The notes: a model not told the origin generated them from the sequence alone. DNA of 64,000 nucleotides from Enterococcus saccharolyticus subsp. saccharolyticus (GCF_029023825.1 NZ_CP118957.1:701501-765500); one strand, 5' to 3'. Counted from the first letter of the stretch, positions 9,769 through 20,319 are shown. A program made the numbers and translations.

Positions 9769-10551
9769 ATGAACGCAAATGTCTATCAGCATTTTCGAAC
9801 CGATGAACACCCTTTTATTGATACCGTAGAACATTGGATTGAACAAGTAACAATGCAATATGCACCTGTGTTAACAGAATTTTTAGATCCTCGGCAAGCG
9901 TATATTTTAGAATCGCTTGTTCGTCAAACATCTGATTTGAAATTTCAATTTTTTGGTGGTTATGAAGCAGCTGAACGAACACGTTGTTTGATATTTCCCG
10001 ATTATTATGAACCGACACAGGATGAATTTGATATTGTTTTATATGAAATTAATTACCCTAAAAAATTCACGACTTTAAGTCATGGAAAGATTTTGGGGAC
10101 GCTTATTGGTACGGGTGTCAAACGTGAATTTTTTGGCGATATTATTTCTGATGGCGAGAATTGGCAAGTATTTATTGCTAAAGAAGTACATTCTTTTGTA
10201 GAATTACAAGTCACTAAAATGGGCAATGTCACTGTCCGTTTAGAAACACGTGATTATACACAAATTTTAGTACCAAAAGATGGTTGGTCAGAAGAACGAA
10301 CGACTGTGAGTTCTTTACGACTAGATACAGTCATTTCTAATGTGTTTAATATTTCTCGTCAACGTTCGAAACAATTAATTGAGTCAGGAAAAATCAAAGT
10401 CAATTGGACAGAAACCGTGCGACCAGATTTTTTATTGGATTTGTTGGATATTGTTTCTATCCGCGGATTTGGACGATTACAAATTCAAGGATTAGAAGGC
10501 GCAACAAAAAAAGAAAAAATTCGCTTGTTGCTCGGTGTATTACGTAAATAA
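9769..10551 (+). CDS. ylmH: YlmH, S4-domain RNA-binding protein
   Basis: This 260-residue protein has a C-terminal S4 RNA-binding domain (residues about 180-245, RLDTVISNVFNISRQRSKQLIESGKIKVNW). The N-terminal part begins with HFRTDEHPFIDTVEHWI. YlmH proteins bind ribosomal RNA and are implicated in rescue of stalled ribosomes. It keeps its standard place between ylmG and divIVA, with ribosome site aaaggggtg. Confidence 0.93.
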   Translation: MNANVYQHFRTDEHPFIDTVEHWIEQVTMQYAPVLTEFLDPRQAYILESLVRQTSDLKFQFFGGYEAAERTRCLIFPDYYEPTQDEFDIVLYEINYPKKFTTLSHGKILGTLIGTGVKREFFGDIISDGENWQVFIAKEVHSFVELQVTKMGNVTVRLETRDYTQILVPKDGWSEERTTVSSLRLDTVISNVFNISRQRSKQLIESGKIKVNWTETVRPDFLLDLLDIVSIRGFGRLQIQGLEGATKKEKIRLLLGVLRK

Positions 10552-10571
10552 CTATAAAGAGGTGTATAAAT

Positions 10572-11270
10572 ATGGCATTAACTCCATTAGATATTCAAAA
10601 CAAAAGTTTCGCAGTGAAAATGCGTGGTTATGAAAAAAATGAAGTCGACGATTTTTTAGAAATTGTCGTTAGAGACTATGAAGATGTTACACAAAAAAAT
10701 CGTGAGTTAGAAAAAGCATTACGTCATGCAGAAGAAAAATTAGAGTACTTCAACGAATTGAAAGATGCGTTGAATCAATCAATTATTGTTGCACAAGATA
10801 CTGCTGATAAAGTAAAAACAAGTGCAAGTAAAGAATCTGAAGTTATTGTGACATCTGCGCAAAATAAAGCAGACGAATTAGTTACAACTGCAGAAAAACG
10901 TGCGGCAGCTTTAACAGCAGCAGCCGAATTAAAAGCCAAAGAAATTTTAACAGAAGCAACTGCACGTGCACGTCAGTTAGCAACTGAAACAAATGACTTG
11001 AAATCTAAAACAAGAGTCTTCCATAATAACTTATTGGTTATGTTGCAAGCACAATTAGAACAAGTAAAAAGTCCAGAATGGGATGAAATTTTGGCACCAT
11101 TTTCAAGTTATGTTCAAGAAGACCACGAAGTTATTCGTGAGGTTTTATCTAAAGAACTTGACATTGAAAATACTTCTGCAGTAAACTCAGAAGAAGAAAT
11201 TAACTCAGATGATGACATTTCAATTGTCGAAGCAAGTGGAAAAGTCGTAAAAGTATCTGAAAAAAATTAA
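10572..11270 (+). CDS. divIVA: Cell division protein DivIVA
   Basis: DivIVA senses negative membrane curvature and organises poles and septa. The membrane-binding N-terminus MALTPLDIQNKSF with GYEKNEVDDFL is conserved. It is followed by a long coiled coil (residues about 30-155, rich in A, E and K). The acidic C-terminal tail has runs of E, D and S. The 232-residue length is typical for Lactobacillales. Confidence 0.96.
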   Translation: MALTPLDIQNKSFAVKMRGYEKNEVDDFLEIVVRDYEDVTQKNRELEKALRHAEEKLEYFNELKDALNQSIIVAQDTADKVKTSASKESEVIVTSAQNKADELVTTAEKRAAALTAAAELKAKEILTEATARARQLATETNDLKSKTRVFHNNLLVMLQAQLEQVKSPEWDEILAPFSSYVQEDHEVIREVLSKELDIENTSAVNSEEEINSDDDISIVEASGKVVKVSEKN

Positions 11271-11275
11271 TACTT

Positions 11276-11510
11276 GATAGGAAGTAGAACAGAAAAGCTA
11301 ATTGTATTTTTCCAGCGAAGCGGGGATAGTGGAAGCCCGTCAAAACCCTACAACTAGCCAGATCATCTATGTATCTTGATTTTGAAAGAACAGTAAAAAT
11401 CAACGGTTAATCTCGTTAGCGATTACTAGAGAAAAACAAATTTTGTTTTTAAACTTTGGGTGGTACCACGACACGTTCGTCCCTATGCGATTAGGGATGA
11501 ACGTTTTTTT
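11276..11510 (+). ncRNA. Isoleucine T-box leader of ileS
   Basis: The 284-base gap before ileS holds a T-box that reads uncharged tRNA-Ile. An AGTA motif and a distal-loop region are followed by the probable specifier ATC near 11362-11364. The T-box sequence gggtggtaccacg is at 11458-11470. A terminator hairpin at 11474-11503 (cgttcgtccctat/ttagggatgaacg, imperfect at its tip) is followed by seven T. The antiterminator would pair the T-box with the 5' arm of that hairpin. The class is certain; the specifier was read by eye. Confidence 0.93.
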
Positions 11511-11554
11511 GTTGTCGTTACTCAGATTTAATAGAAGAAAAGGGGCAAACAATA

Positions 11555-14350
11555 ATGAAAATGAAAGAAACGCTACATCTTGGAAAAACAGCTTTTCCAA
11601 TGCGTGGTAATTTGCCAAACCGTGAAGGAGAATGGCAAAAAGACTGGGAAGAAAAAGATATTTATGGACAACGTCAAAAACTAAATGAAGGAAAACCTTC
11701 GTTTGTTTTACATGATGGACCTCCTTATGCGAATGGAAATATCCACATTGGACATTCATTAAATAAAATCAGTAAAGATATTATTGTTCGTTCCAAATCA
11801 ATGTCGGGTTTTCGTGCTCCTTACGTACCAGGTTGGGATACACATGGATTACCAATTGAACAAGTATTAGCTAAAAAAGGCGTTAAACGTAAAGAAATGG
11901 ATATGGCTGAATACCGCCAAAAATGTTACGATTATGCGTTAACGCAAGTTGATACACAAAGAAATGATTTTAAACGTTTGGGTGTAGCTGGTGACTGGGA
12001 AAATCCATATATCACATTAACACCAGATTATGAAGCGGCTGAAATCCGCGTATTTGGTAAAATGGCTGAAAATGGTTATATCTACAAAGGATTAAAACCA
12101 ATTTATTGGTCACCATCAAGTGAGTCTTCATTAGCAGAAGCGGAAATTGAATACCAAGATGTTAAATCACCATCTATTTACGTTGCCTTTAAAGTAGCAG
12201 ATGGCAAAGGGGTATTAGACGAAGATACATCATTTGTTATCTGGACAACAACACCTTGGACATTGCCTGCAAACTTAGGAATTTCAGTGAATCCAGAATA
12301 TACGTATGTACAAATTAAGGCAGATGGACGTAAATTTGTCGTTGCAAAAGATTTATTAGAAACTGTTCAACAAGCAATTGGTTGGGAATCAGTTGAAGTT
12401 TTACAAGAGATTTCAGGTGAAAAACTAGAAAATATGACCGGACAACATCCATTCTATGATCGTACTTCACTAGTTATGCTTGGTGATCACGTGACATTAG
12501 ATGCTGGTACTGGTTTAGTTCATACTGCTCCTGGACACGGAGAAGATGACTACATTGTCAGCAAAAAATATGGGTTACCAGTTATTTCACCAGTGGATAA
12601 CCGTGGTTGTTTTACCGAAGAAGCGCCAGGATTTGAAGGAATCTTCTACGATAAAGCCAACTCTATGATTACTGATTTATTAACAGAAAAAGATGCCTTG
12701 TTGAAACTTGATTTCTTCACACATAGCTATCCGCATGACTGGCGTACGAAAAAACCAGTTATCTATCGTGCGACACCACAATGGTTTGCATCAATTGATA
12801 AATTCCGTCAAAATATCTTAGACGAAATTGAAAAAGTTGACTGGATTATTCCTTGGGGGAAAACACGTTTGTATAACATGATTCGTGACCGTGGCGATTG
12901 GGTTATCTCTCGTCAACGTGCATGGGGCGTACCATTACCAGTATTTTATGCTGAAAATGGTGAAGAAATCATTACACCAGAAACGATTGAACATGTTGCC
13001 AATTTATTTGAAGAGCATGGATCAAATATCTGGTTTGAACGTGATGCCAAAGATTTACTGCCAGCAGGCTTTACTCATCCAGGTTCGCCAAATGGTGAGT
13101 TTACAAAAGAAACAGATATCATGGATGTATGGTTTGACTCAGGTTCTTCACATGAAGCAGTTCTACGTCAAAGAGAAGAGTTAACTTTCCCAGCAGATAT
13201 GTACCTTGAAGGTTCTGATCAATACCGCGGTTGGTTCAACTCAAGTATTACAACAAGTGTTGCGATTAATGGTGTTGCACCTTACAAAGCTGTGTTATCT
13301 CAAGGATTTACTTTAGATGGTGAAGGTCGCAAAATGAGTAAATCTTTGGGTAATACAATTGCTCCTGAAAAAGTGATTAATCAAATGGGTGCAGACATCT
13401 TGCGTTTATGGGTAAGCAGTGTGGACTATGAAGCAGACGTACGTGTATCAATGGATATCTTAAATCAAGTATCAGAAGTGTACCGTAAAATCCGTAATAC
13501 CATGCGTTTCTTATTAGCAAATACATCTGATTTTGATCCAAAAGATAGTGTGGCTTTTGATGATTTACGTTCAGTGGATAAATACATGACGGTTCGTTTA
13601 AATCAAGTGATTCAAGAAATTCGCGAAAAAGGTTATGAACAATATAATTTCCTACACATCTATCGTACGGTGATGAATTTCTTAACCGTTGAATTGTCTT
13701 CTTTCTATTTAGATTTTGCGAAAGATGTTGTTTATATCGAAGCAGAAGATGATTACCAACGTCGTTGCATGCAAACTGTGTTCTATCAAACAGCAGTTGC
13801 TTTAACAAAATTATTGACGCCAATTATTCCACATACGGCTGAAGAAATCTGGTCACACTTGAAAGAAGATGAGGAATATGTTCAATTAGCAGAATTCCCT
13901 GAATATCAAGAGTTTCCAAATCAAGCAGAGTTATTAGATACATGGTCTGCATTTATGGATTTCCGCGATAACGTCTTAAAAGCATTAGAAGTAGCTCGTA
14001 ATGAAAAATTAATCGGTAAATCATTAGAAGCTAAAGTCACGATTTACCCATCAGAGCCGGTTCAAACACTTCTAACAGCAGTAGATACGAATTTAGCGCA
14101 GTTATTAATTGTTTCTCCTGATTTCTTTGAAGTGAAATCAGCAGGTACTGATGTTCCAGAACAAGCGCAAAAATTTGAAGATGTTGCAATTTTAGTTGAA
14201 AAAGCAGAAGGCGAAGTTTGCGAACGTTGTCGTCAAGTGAAGAACAGTGTGGGTTCTCATGAAGAATTACCTACATTATGCTCACATTGTGCGGAAGTAG
14301 TAGCAAAAGAATTCCCAGAAGCAGTATCAGAAGGATTTGAAACAAAATAA
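11555..14350 (+). CDS. ileS: Isoleucine-tRNA ligase
   Basis: IleRS charges tRNA-Ile and edits valine. It has 931 residues, the usual bacterial type-1 length. The HIGH motif appears as [10 protein letters not shown] near residue 67 and KMSKS as [10 protein letters not shown] near residue 595. The CP1 editing domain lies between them ([23 protein letters not shown]). The C-terminus carries a zinc-binding knuckle CERC and CSHC. It is transcribed behind the T-box leader. Confidence 0.98.
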   Translation: MKMKETLHLGKTAFPMRGNLPNREGEWQKDWEEKDIYGQRQKLNEGKPSFVLHDGPPYANGNIHIGHSLNKISKDIIVRSKSMSGFRAPYVPGWDTHGLPIEQVLAKKGVKRKEMDMAEYRQKCYDYALTQVDTQRNDFKRLGVAGDWENPYITLTPDYEAAEIRVFGKMAENGYIYKGLKPIYWSPSSESSLAEAEIEYQDVKSPSIYVAFKVADGKGVLDEDTSFVIWTTTPWTLPANLGISVNPEYTYVQIKADGRKFVVAKDLLETVQQAIGWESVEVLQEISGEKLENMTGQHPFYDRTSLVMLGDHVTLDAGTGLVHTAPGHGEDDYIVSKKYGLPVISPVDNRGCFTEEAPGFEGIFYDKANSMITDLLTEKDALLKLDFFTHSYPHDWRTKKPVIYRATPQWFASIDKFRQNILDEIEKVDWIIPWGKTRLYNMIRDRGDWVISRQRAWGVPLPVFYAENGEEIITPETIEHVANLFEEHGSNIWFERDAKDLLPAGFTHPGSPNGEFTKETDIMDVWFDSGSSHEAVLRQREELTFPADMYLEGSDQYRGWFNSSITTSVAINGVAPYKAVLSQGFTLDGEGRKMSKSLGNTIAPEKVINQMGADILRLWVSSVDYEADVRVSMDILNQVSEVYRKIRNTMRFLLANTSDFDPKDSVAFDDLRSVDKYMTVRLNQVIQEIREKGYEQYNFLHIYRTVMNFLTVELSSFYLDFAKDVVYIEAEDDYQRRCMQTVFYQTAVALTKLLTPIIPHTAEEIWSHLKEDEEYVQLAEFPEYQEFPNQAELLDTWSAFMDFRDNVLKALEVARNEKLIGKSLEAKVTIYPSEPVQTLLTAVDTNLAQLLIVSPDFFEVKSAGTDVPEQAQKFEDVAILVEKAEGEVCERCRQVKNSVGSHEELPTLCSHCAEVVAKEFPEAVSEGFETK

Positions 14351-14354
14351 GAAA

Positions 14355-14390
14355 AAAAGCGCAATCGATTTTAGTCGATTGCGCTTTTTT
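14355..14390 (+). terminator. ileS terminator
   Basis: A 14-bp hairpin (aaaagcgcaatcga and its complement, six-base loop) is followed by a run of six T, directly after the ileS stop. Confidence 0.92.
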
Positions 14391-14421
14391 ATGGTGGAAA
14401 TGAATAGGGCTGTGATATAAG

Positions 14422-14526
14422 AAAAAACAACCGAACGATGTAAAGTGAAAGATGCTCATTTTCAGTCATTTGCGATACGAAACTACTGAATCGCAAGAGC
14501 AACTTCTCTATCGTTCGGTTGTTTTA
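14422..14526 (-). terminator. Long nested terminator downstream of zwf
   Basis: A perfect 16-bp outer stem (14424-14439 with 14510-14525) encloses about 70 bases. The inside can form GCTC/GAGC (14454-14457 with 14497-14500) and TTGCGAT/ATCGCAA (14470-14476 with 14490-14496). On the minus strand a T-rich run follows the stem, so it should end zwf transcripts. The loop is far longer than in an ordinary terminator. Confidence 0.75.
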
Positions 14527-14545
14527 CTAGTAAAGCTAATTTCTT

Positions 14546-16063
14546 TTAATCTAATAAATTGCGTTCACGGTACCATTCATCGGGTGTCCAAATCCATTCG
14601 AAACCATCTTTTGCTAATAAATCGTAGGCTTCTTTAGGACCCATTGTACGTGCTGGATATTGAGGGACATCTGAAGAATCTTGATCCCATGCTTGACGAA
14701 TAACGTCAACGACACGCCATGATTGAGCAACTTCATCCCAGTGTGTGAAGTTTGTCCCGTCACCATTTAGCGCATCAAGCATTAATTTTTCATAGGCTTC
14801 TGGAGTGTTTGAAATCACTTCAGCGCTATTACGATGATCAAGGCTTAGTGGTAACATTGTAAATCCTGGGCCAACTTCTTTGCCATTTAATGATAAAGAG
14901 AAACCTTCAGTTGGCTGGATATAAATAGTTAACACGTTAGGTGAAAGTTTTTGTTCACATGTTGCACCAACAGATGACTTGAACACGTTAACTGGCACTT
15001 GTTTGAAAACAATATTGATACGTGTGCCTTTTTCTGTTAGACGTTTCCCTGTACGAACATAGAAAGGAACGCCAGACCAACGGAAATTGTCAATTACGAA
15101 TTTACCAGCAACAAAGGTTTCTGTTTTTGAATCCGAATCAACATTTAATTCTTCTTTATAGCCAGGGATTGCTTCACCATCGAATTTACCTGCGCTGTAT
15201 TGGCCGCGGATAAAGTTTTTAGCTACTTCTTCTGGTGTATACACACGAACCGCTTCTAACGCTTTAATTTTTTCTGAACGAATTTCTTTTTCAGAGAAGG
15301 CAACGGGTGGTTCCATTGCTAATAAAGCTAAAACTTGTAAGATATGGTTTTGTACCATGTCTTTTAATGCACCACTTTTATCGTAATAGCCACCACGTTC
15401 TTCTACACCTAAATCTTCAGCGATGTTAATTTGAACGTTATCGATGAAACGATTGCTCCATAGAGATTCAAAAATGCTATTTGCAAAACGAATCGCTGAA
15501 ATGTTTTGAATCATTTCTTTTCCTAAGTAATGATCGATACGGTAAATATCTTCTTCTTCAAATACGGTGGCAATTTCTTCATTTAATTGACGAGCTGTTT
15601 CGTAATCCGTTCCAAAAGGTTTTTCAATAATGACACGATGGTAACCAGTCACATTTAACATGCCTTGTGATTTTAAATGAGCAACGATAGTGCCAAAAAA
15701 GTTAGGTGACATTGCCAAGTAAAAGAGACGATTGCCTTCTAATTGATATTTTTGATCTAATTCATCAGATAATTTTTTCAACGTATCGTAATGTTCTGTA
15801 TCTTGAACATCATGTGATTGATAGTAAAAGTGAGAAGAGAATGCTTCTGCTTCTTCGGGTGTTGGATTTAATCCAACAATTGTTTCTTTTACGATGTTAC
15901 GATAAACTTCATCGCTCCAAGGGCGTCGAGCTGTACCAATAACTGCAAATGATTCAACCAAATCACCTTTGCGGTACAAGCGGAATAGAGAAGGGTATAG
16001 CTTTCTTTGGGCTAAGTCACCTGTTGCACCAAAAATTGTAAACAAAACCTTTTTTTCGTTCAT
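14546..16063 (-). CDS. zwf: Glucose-6-phosphate 1-dehydrogenase
   Basis: This enzyme makes 6-phosphogluconolactone and NADPH, the entry to the pentose phosphate pathway. The nucleotide-binding FGATGDLAQRKLYPS is near residues 12-26. The active-site signature RIDHYLGKEMIQN is near residues 176-188, and the G6P-binding region and the C-terminal beta domain follow. It has 505 residues, a normal length. It ends in the nested hairpin at 14422-14526 and lies 12 bases after the metal-dependent regulator, with which it is probably co-transcribed. Confidence 0.97.
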   Translation of the reverse strand: MNEKKVLFTIFGATGDLAQRKLYPSLFRLYRKGDLVESFAVIGTARRPWSDEVYRNIVKETIVGLNPTPEEAEAFSSHFYYQSHDVQDTEHYDTLKKLSDELDQKYQLEGNRLFYLAMSPNFFGTIVAHLKSQGMLNVTGYHRVIIEKPFGTDYETARQLNEEIATVFEEEDIYRIDHYLGKEMIQNISAIRFANSIFESLWSNRFIDNVQINIAEDLGVEERGGYYDKSGALKDMVQNHILQVLALLAMEPPVAFSEKEIRSEKIKALEAVRVYTPEEVAKNFIRGQYSAGKFDGEAIPGYKEELNVDSDSKTETFVAGKFVIDNFRWSGVPFYVRTGKRLTEKGTRINIVFKQVPVNVFKSSVGATCEQKLSPNVLTIYIQPTEGFSLSLNGKEVGPGFTMLPLSLDHRNSAEVISNTPEAYEKLMLDALNGDGTNFTHWDEVAQSWRVVDVIRQAWDQDSSDVPQYPARTMGPKEAYDLLAKDGFEWIWTPDEWYRERNLLD

Positions 16064-16075
16064 TTAGTTCACTCC

Positions 16076-16723
16076 TTATAGTTTATCAACGAATATTGTG
16101 CTGGCTGCTTTGTAACTGACGGCGAGCGTCTTTTCATGATTTTGAATTGTAATAGGACCTTCGTACGCAGCAACATCAATGATTTCATATTCTTCATGTA
16201 GCTTCAAATCAATAGAAACAAGATAATCTAATAACTCACGCTCATCTAAAACACGAGCAATTTTGATTCGTGTTCCTTTCGGATAAGTGCTAAGTGTTTC
16301 TCTTTTTTTCTCATGAATTGTTTGTGTTTCTTTCGGGATCATGCCACCATGGGGACAATACTCTGGATGATTTAAGTAAATTTCAAGACGATGAGCGAGT
16401 GTATCTGATGTGACGTGTTCAAGTACTTCGGCGTCATCATGAACTTCATTCCAAGAATAGTTGAGGTGTTCTACGAGAAATACTTCCCATAATCGGTGTC
16501 TGCGAATCAGCGAACTCGCTTTTTCTAAACCAGCAGTGGTTAATTGCACACCTTGATAAGGAGTATGTTTGACTAATCCTTCTTTAACGAGTTTAGAAAT
16601 CATCTCACTGACAGAAGCAGCAGAAATGGCTAAACCAGATACAATTTGTTTATTGCTGATTTGCCGTTGGTCGCCGCCAAGTTCTAAAATCAGTTTTAGA
16701 TAATCTTCACGATTTGGTGTCAT
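16076..16723 (-). CDS. DtxR/MntR-family metal-dependent transcription regulator (EfaR-like)
   Basis: This is a 215-residue DtxR-type repressor. The winged helix fills residues 1-65 (SNKQIVSGLAISAASVSEMISKL is the HTH). A dimerisation and metal-binding domain follows (HRLWEVFLVEHLNYSWNEVHDDAEVLEH, ending with HPEYCPHGG). A FeoA/SH3-like domain makes up the last 75 residues. In Enterococcus such a regulator beside zwf controls manganese uptake (EfaR); the function here is inferred from family and position. It precedes zwf by 12 bases on the same strand. Confidence 0.88.
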   Translation of the reverse strand: MTPNREDYLKLILELGGDQRQISNKQIVSGLAISAASVSEMISKLVKEGLVKHTPYQGVQLTTAGLEKASSLIRRHRLWEVFLVEHLNYSWNEVHDDAEVLEHVTSDTLAHRLEIYLNHPEYCPHGGMIPKETQTIHEKKRETLSTYPKGTRIKIARVLDERELLDYLVSIDLKLHEEYEIIDVAAYEGPITIQNHEKTLAVSYKAASTIFVDKL

Positions 16724-16816
16724 TATGAATCATCCCTTCTGTATGAAGTAAATTCTATCAAAATTTTTCCTTTTTTACTATGCAAAATGATTGAGAAAAT
16801 AAAGAAAATATTCAAA

Positions 16817-16862
16817 AAAATGGAAGCAAAAACGAAATACTCGTTTTTGCTTCCATTTTTCT
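16817..16862 (-). terminator. Terminator of the M29 aminopeptidase gene
   Basis: A 15-bp perfect hairpin (tggaagcaaaaacga at 16821-16835 with its complement at 16841-16855) is flanked by T-rich sequence on the minus-strand side, just after the aminopeptidase stop. Confidence 0.85.
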
Positions 16863-16868
16863 CGGTTT

Positions 16869-18104
16869 TTAAGCCCAATCGCCGTTTCTGAAAATTGGTA
16901 CAGTGCTACCATCTTTACGCACACCGTCGATATTCATTTCAGCAGAACCAATCATAAAGTCAACGTGTGTTTGACTACGATTTAAACCAGCTTCGGTTAA
17001 TTCTTCTTCCGACATTTCTGTTCCACCTTGTAAGTTAAACGCATAAGCAGAACCAAAAGCTAAATGATTTGAGGCATTTTCATCAAATAAGGTATTGAAG
17101 AAAATAATCCCAGATTGAGAAATTGGTGAAGGGTCTGGAACTAAAGCAACTTCTCCTAAGCGACGTGCACCTTCATCAGTATCTAATAATTTGGCTAAGA
17201 CTTCTTCGCCTTGTTCCGCAGAGAAATCAACTACTTTGCCATCTTTGAAAGTAAATGTCATTCCTGAAATAATTGTTCCAGCATAACTTAATGGTTTAGT
17301 ACTTGACACAACACCATCGACACGACGACTATCGGGAGCAGTGAAGACTTCTTCGGTTGGCATATTTGCCATGAATTTTTCACCACGTGCATTAAAACTA
17401 CCGGCACCTTCCCATAAGTGGCCTTTTGGTAAGCCAATTGTTAAATCAGTACCTGGGGCTGTATAGTGTAATGAATCAAATTGCTCTGCATTTAATTCAT
17501 TCGCTTTTTCTTGTAACGTTTCGTCATGTTTTTTCCAAGCGGCAATCGGATCTTCTGTATAAATACGCGTTGTTTTGAAAATTTGATCCCATAACGCATC
17601 TTGCGCAGCTTCTTCTGATAAATCTGGGAAAACTTTTTTGGCCCATTCGCTACCAGCAGCAGCGACAACCGTCCAACTAACTTTATTTGATTGTGTCGCT
17701 AAACGTAATTTGTGCATGGCTTTCCCCATTGCTAGTTGGAAAGCAGCGACACGTTCAGGATCAACCCCTGCAAGGGAACCAGGATCAGCAGATACAACGC
17801 TAATACGGCTTGCACCTTTCTCAATCCAATCTTCTGTTTGATCGATTTTATGTTGAGGGACTGTCTCGATACGATCATTTGCTGCATGTGTTAAAAATTC
17901 TTTTTGAATGGTGTCATCTGACCATTGTACGACAACTTCGTCTGCACCTAATTCGTAAGCTTTTTTAGTAATTAAGCGGGCAAGAGGAGCTTGCTCTACA
18001 CTAATTTGTAAGACCACTGTATGTGATTCTTGTACATTGACACCAACTTCAGCAATCAGTTGGGCATATTTTTCAAGATTTTCGTTAAAATTTGCTAAAA
18101 CCAT
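16869..18104 (-). CDS. M29-family aminopeptidase (PepS/AmpS type)
   Basis: This is a metallo-aminopeptidase of family M29, cytoplasmic, releasing N-terminal residues from peptides. The frame extends upstream to 18146. The ATG at 18104, giving MVLANFNENLEKYA, has an ideal ribosome site (taggagg about 9 bases away) and fits the family, so I use 411 residues. The metal-ligand region reads LWEGAGSFNARGEKFMANMPTEE and continues to GSAYAFNLQGG and THVDFMIGS near the C-terminus. It is a single-gene unit with its own terminator. Confidence 0.93.
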   Translation of the reverse strand: MVLANFNENLEKYAQLIAEVGVNVQESHTVVLQISVEQAPLARLITKKAYELGADEVVVQWSDDTIQKEFLTHAANDRIETVPQHKIDQTEDWIEKGASRISVVSADPGSLAGVDPERVAAFQLAMGKAMHKLRLATQSNKVSWTVVAAAGSEWAKKVFPDLSEEAAQDALWDQIFKTTRIYTEDPIAAWKKHDETLQEKANELNAEQFDSLHYTAPGTDLTIGLPKGHLWEGAGSFNARGEKFMANMPTEEVFTAPDSRRVDGVVSSTKPLSYAGTIISGMTFTFKDGKVVDFSAEQGEEVLAKLLDTDEGARRLGEVALVPDPSPISQSGIIFFNTLFDENASNHLAFGSAYAFNLQGGTEMSEEELTEAGLNRSQTHVDFMIGSAEMNIDGVRKDGSTVPIFRNGDWA

Positions 18105-18332
18105 TGTTTTTTTCCTCCTAAAAATCATCTGTTTCCATAATAACACTAACTAAAAATCAATACAATTTAGAAGGGGGCAAAGCGCAAAAATGAAAGTTGT
18201 TAAAAAAGGATAAAATTTGTTTTTTTATTGTAAATAAAATAGACTGAATTTTGAATTATTTGAAAAACATGTTAAAATGAACAAAACGTATTTGTGAAAG
18301 CGGTATATATTAATGTAAGGAGACCGGAGATT

Positions 18333-18920
18333 ATGGCAAGAAAAAAAACTATCACAAGAGATCAAATATTGAATGCTGCTTATGAAGTTGTTGCAAAAGA
18401 AGGTTTTTCCCGTTTTACTGCTCGAAACATCGCAGCTAAAATGAAATGTTCAACTCAACCTATTTATCTAGAATTTAAAAATATGGATGAATTGAAAAAG
18501 GTATTAGTGAAAGAAATCATTACAAAACTTTCAACAAAAATGTTAAGTAAAGAAGTGACCGGAAATAAATTAGTCGATTTAGGAATTAATTATATTGAGT
18601 TTGCGATTGAAGAAAAGCAATTATATAAAGCTCTTTATTTAGAAGGCGAAACAGAGATTGCCGATTTAGAAGAATATTCGTACGACTATTTTTATCATAC
18701 AGTTATCCAAGGTACCGAATACGAGGAATTATCTAAAGACAAACTGCTTTCACTGTATACAGGTTTTTGGATTGTTGTTTCTGGCGTAGCTGCGTTAACT
18801 TCTTCAAATATTATCACACCGACAAGAGAAGAAATCATCGAATTGTTGGAAGATTCCTTTGATATGATAAAAACAAACAATCGTCCATTGGATCTTTCAT
18901 TCAAAACATTGCATCTATAA
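18333..18920 (+). CDS. TetR-family transcription regulator
   Basis: The N-terminal HTH (TARNIAAKMKCSTQPIYLEF, residues about 28-47) is a clear TetR DNA-binding domain, with a helical C-terminal ligand domain. The frame is open back to 18294, but the ATG at 18333 has aaggag 10 bases upstream and gives MARKKTITRDQIL, the expected start. It runs alone, between divergent pepS and convergent flavodoxin genes, so its target is not obvious; autoregulation is likely. An extended -10 (TGTTAAAAT) is near 18270. Confidence 0.85.
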   Translation: MARKKTITRDQILNAAYEVVAKEGFSRFTARNIAAKMKCSTQPIYLEFKNMDELKKVLVKEIITKLSTKMLSKEVTGNKLVDLGINYIEFAIEEKQLYKALYLEGETEIADLEEYSYDYFYHTVIQGTEYEELSKDKLLSLYTGFWIVVSGVAALTSSNIITPTREEIIELLEDSFDMIKTNNRPLDLSFKTLHL

Positions 18921-18921
18921 A

Positions 18922-18955
18922 AAAAAGAACGTCGCAATTTCACGACGTTCTTTTT
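18922..18955. terminator. Bidirectional terminator between tetR and flavodoxin genes
   Basis: A 14-bp hairpin (aaaaaagaacgtcg and its complement) with an A-run on one side and a T-run on the other serves both convergent genes. The flavodoxin stop codon lies at its right edge. Confidence 0.9.
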
Positions 18956-19395
18956 TAGACTTTTTCCACTAAAGCTTTTGCAAAGGCCTCAAGGTTTTGA
19001 ATATCTTCTTCTTCAGCTGCTAGGTCAACTTTAACATTTTCTGCACCTTTAACAGCACCCGTTTTAAGGAAGGCTTCTTCAAAATCATCGACTGCTTTAC
19101 AGAAGAAATCGTAAAAAGTATCACCTGAACCACACACACCAAAGATTTTTCCTGTTAAATCTAATTCTAATAAATCATCATAAAAATCCATGATTTCATC
19201 CGGTAAGTGTCCGTCATCATATGTGTATGTAGCTAACACGCAAATATCTGCATCTTCAAAATCTGCTGCATCCACTTGTGTACATTCATCTATTTCAACT
19301 TCAATGCCCATATCTTCCATAGTTTCAGCAACGATATCCGCAATTTCTTCGGTATTTCCAGTCATACTTGCATAAATAATTTTTGCTAAGGTCAT
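18955..19395 (-). CDS. Flavodoxin
   Basis: This is a small FMN-binding electron carrier. The phosphate-binding loop YASMTGNTEEIAD is at residues 7-19. Family motifs DICVLATYTYDDGHLPDE and FGVCGSGDTFYDFFC follow. It has 146 residues when started at 19395, where the ribosome site aggagg is adjacent; an upstream ATG at 19419 would add eight residues but has no site. The protein is very acidic, as flavodoxins are. It stands alone in the minus direction. Confidence 0.93.
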   Translation of the reverse strand: MTLAKIIYASMTGNTEEIADIVAETMEDMGIEVEIDECTQVDAADFEDADICVLATYTYDDGHLPDEIMDFYDDLLELDLTGKIFGVCGSGDTFYDFFCKAVDDFEEAFLKTGAVKGAENVKVDLAAEEEDIQNLEAFAKALVEKV

Positions 19396-19514
19396 AATAT
19401 CCTCCTGTATGTGTTTCAAACTTCTAGATTTAGGTTGATTATAGCAAAATAAACGTCTTATGGAAACTATCGGTTAAACTGGATAGACGGAATTTGGAAA
19501 AAAGTTCCTTCCTA

Positions 19515-19523
19515 TGGTAAAAT
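19515..19523 (+). promoter_or_regulatory. Extended -10 of the map promoter
   Basis: TGGTAAAAT lies 32 bases before the map start codon. The -35 region is weak, as expected with an extended -10. Confidence 0.5.
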
Positions 19524-19554
19524 AGATAAGATTTCAACAAAGGGGATAAGAAGA

Positions 19555-20319
19555 ATGATTACATTAAAATCACAAAGAGAAATTGATCGTATGGCAGAAT
19601 CAGGTGCCTTATTAGCTGATGTTCATAAACAACTACGTACATTTATTAAACCAGGTATTACAAGTTGGGATATCGAAGTGTTTGTTCGCGATTACATTGA
19701 AAGCCATGGTGGAGTTGCTGCACAAATTGGTTTTGAAGGATATAAATATGCGACTTGTTGCAGTATTAATGACGAAATTTGTCATGGTTTCCCAAGAAAA
19801 AAAGTCTTGAAACAAGGCGATTTGATTAAAGTCGACATGTGTATCGATTTAAAAGGTGCTATTTCAGATTCTTGTTGGTCTTATTCTGTAGGTGAACCAA
19901 CACCTGAAGTGAAAAGATTGATGGAAGTGACAAAGAAAGCTTTATATCTAGGAATTGAACAAGCGCAAGTCGGCAATCGAATTGGTGATATTGGTCATGC
20001 AATTCAAACTTATGCAGAAGCAGAAGGTTATGGTGTCGTACGTGACTTTATCGGTCATGGGATTGGGCCTACGATTCATGAAAGCCCAGCGGTTCCTCAC
20101 TATGGTGAAGCTGGTAAAGGACTACGCTTAAAAGAAGGCATGGTTATTACGATTGAACCAATGATTAACACGGGGACATGGAAAATGAAAATGGATCCCA
20201 ACGGTTGGACAGCATATACCTTAGATGGTGGTTTAAGTTGCCAATACGAGCATAGTTTAGCAATTACTAAAGAAGGACCACGTATCTTGACTTCTCAAGG
20301 TGAAGAGGGAACTTACTAA
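19555..20319 (+). CDS. map: Methionine aminopeptidase, type I
   Basis: This enzyme removes the initiator methionine from nascent proteins. The dimetal ligands are visible: aspartates in VDMCIDLKGAISDS, histidine in FIGHGIG, glutamate in TIEPMIN and the last glutamate in QYEHSLAIT. The 254 residues are a normal length. Its end is followed by a membrane-protein gene with a new ribosome site. Confidence 0.97.
   Translation: MITLKSQREIDRMAESGALLADVHKQLRTFIKPGITSWDIEVFVRDYIESHGGVAAQIGFEGYKYATCCSINDEICHGFPRKKVLKQGDLIKVDMCIDLKGAISDSCWSYSVGEPTPEVKRLMEVTKKALYLGIEQAQVGNRIGDIGHAIQTYAEAEGYGVVRDFIGHGIGPTIHESPAVPHYGEAGKGLRLKEGMVITIEPMINTGTWKMKMDPNGWTAYTLDGGLSCQYEHSLAITKEGPRILTSQGEEGTY

Noticed and set aside
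12885-13184. 99-codon frame inside ileS
   Set aside because: It lies entirely within the conserved IleRS core in another frame.
14452-14637. Short plus-strand ORF between ileS and zwf
   Set aside because: It covers the nested terminator and the zwf 3' end and has no coding character.
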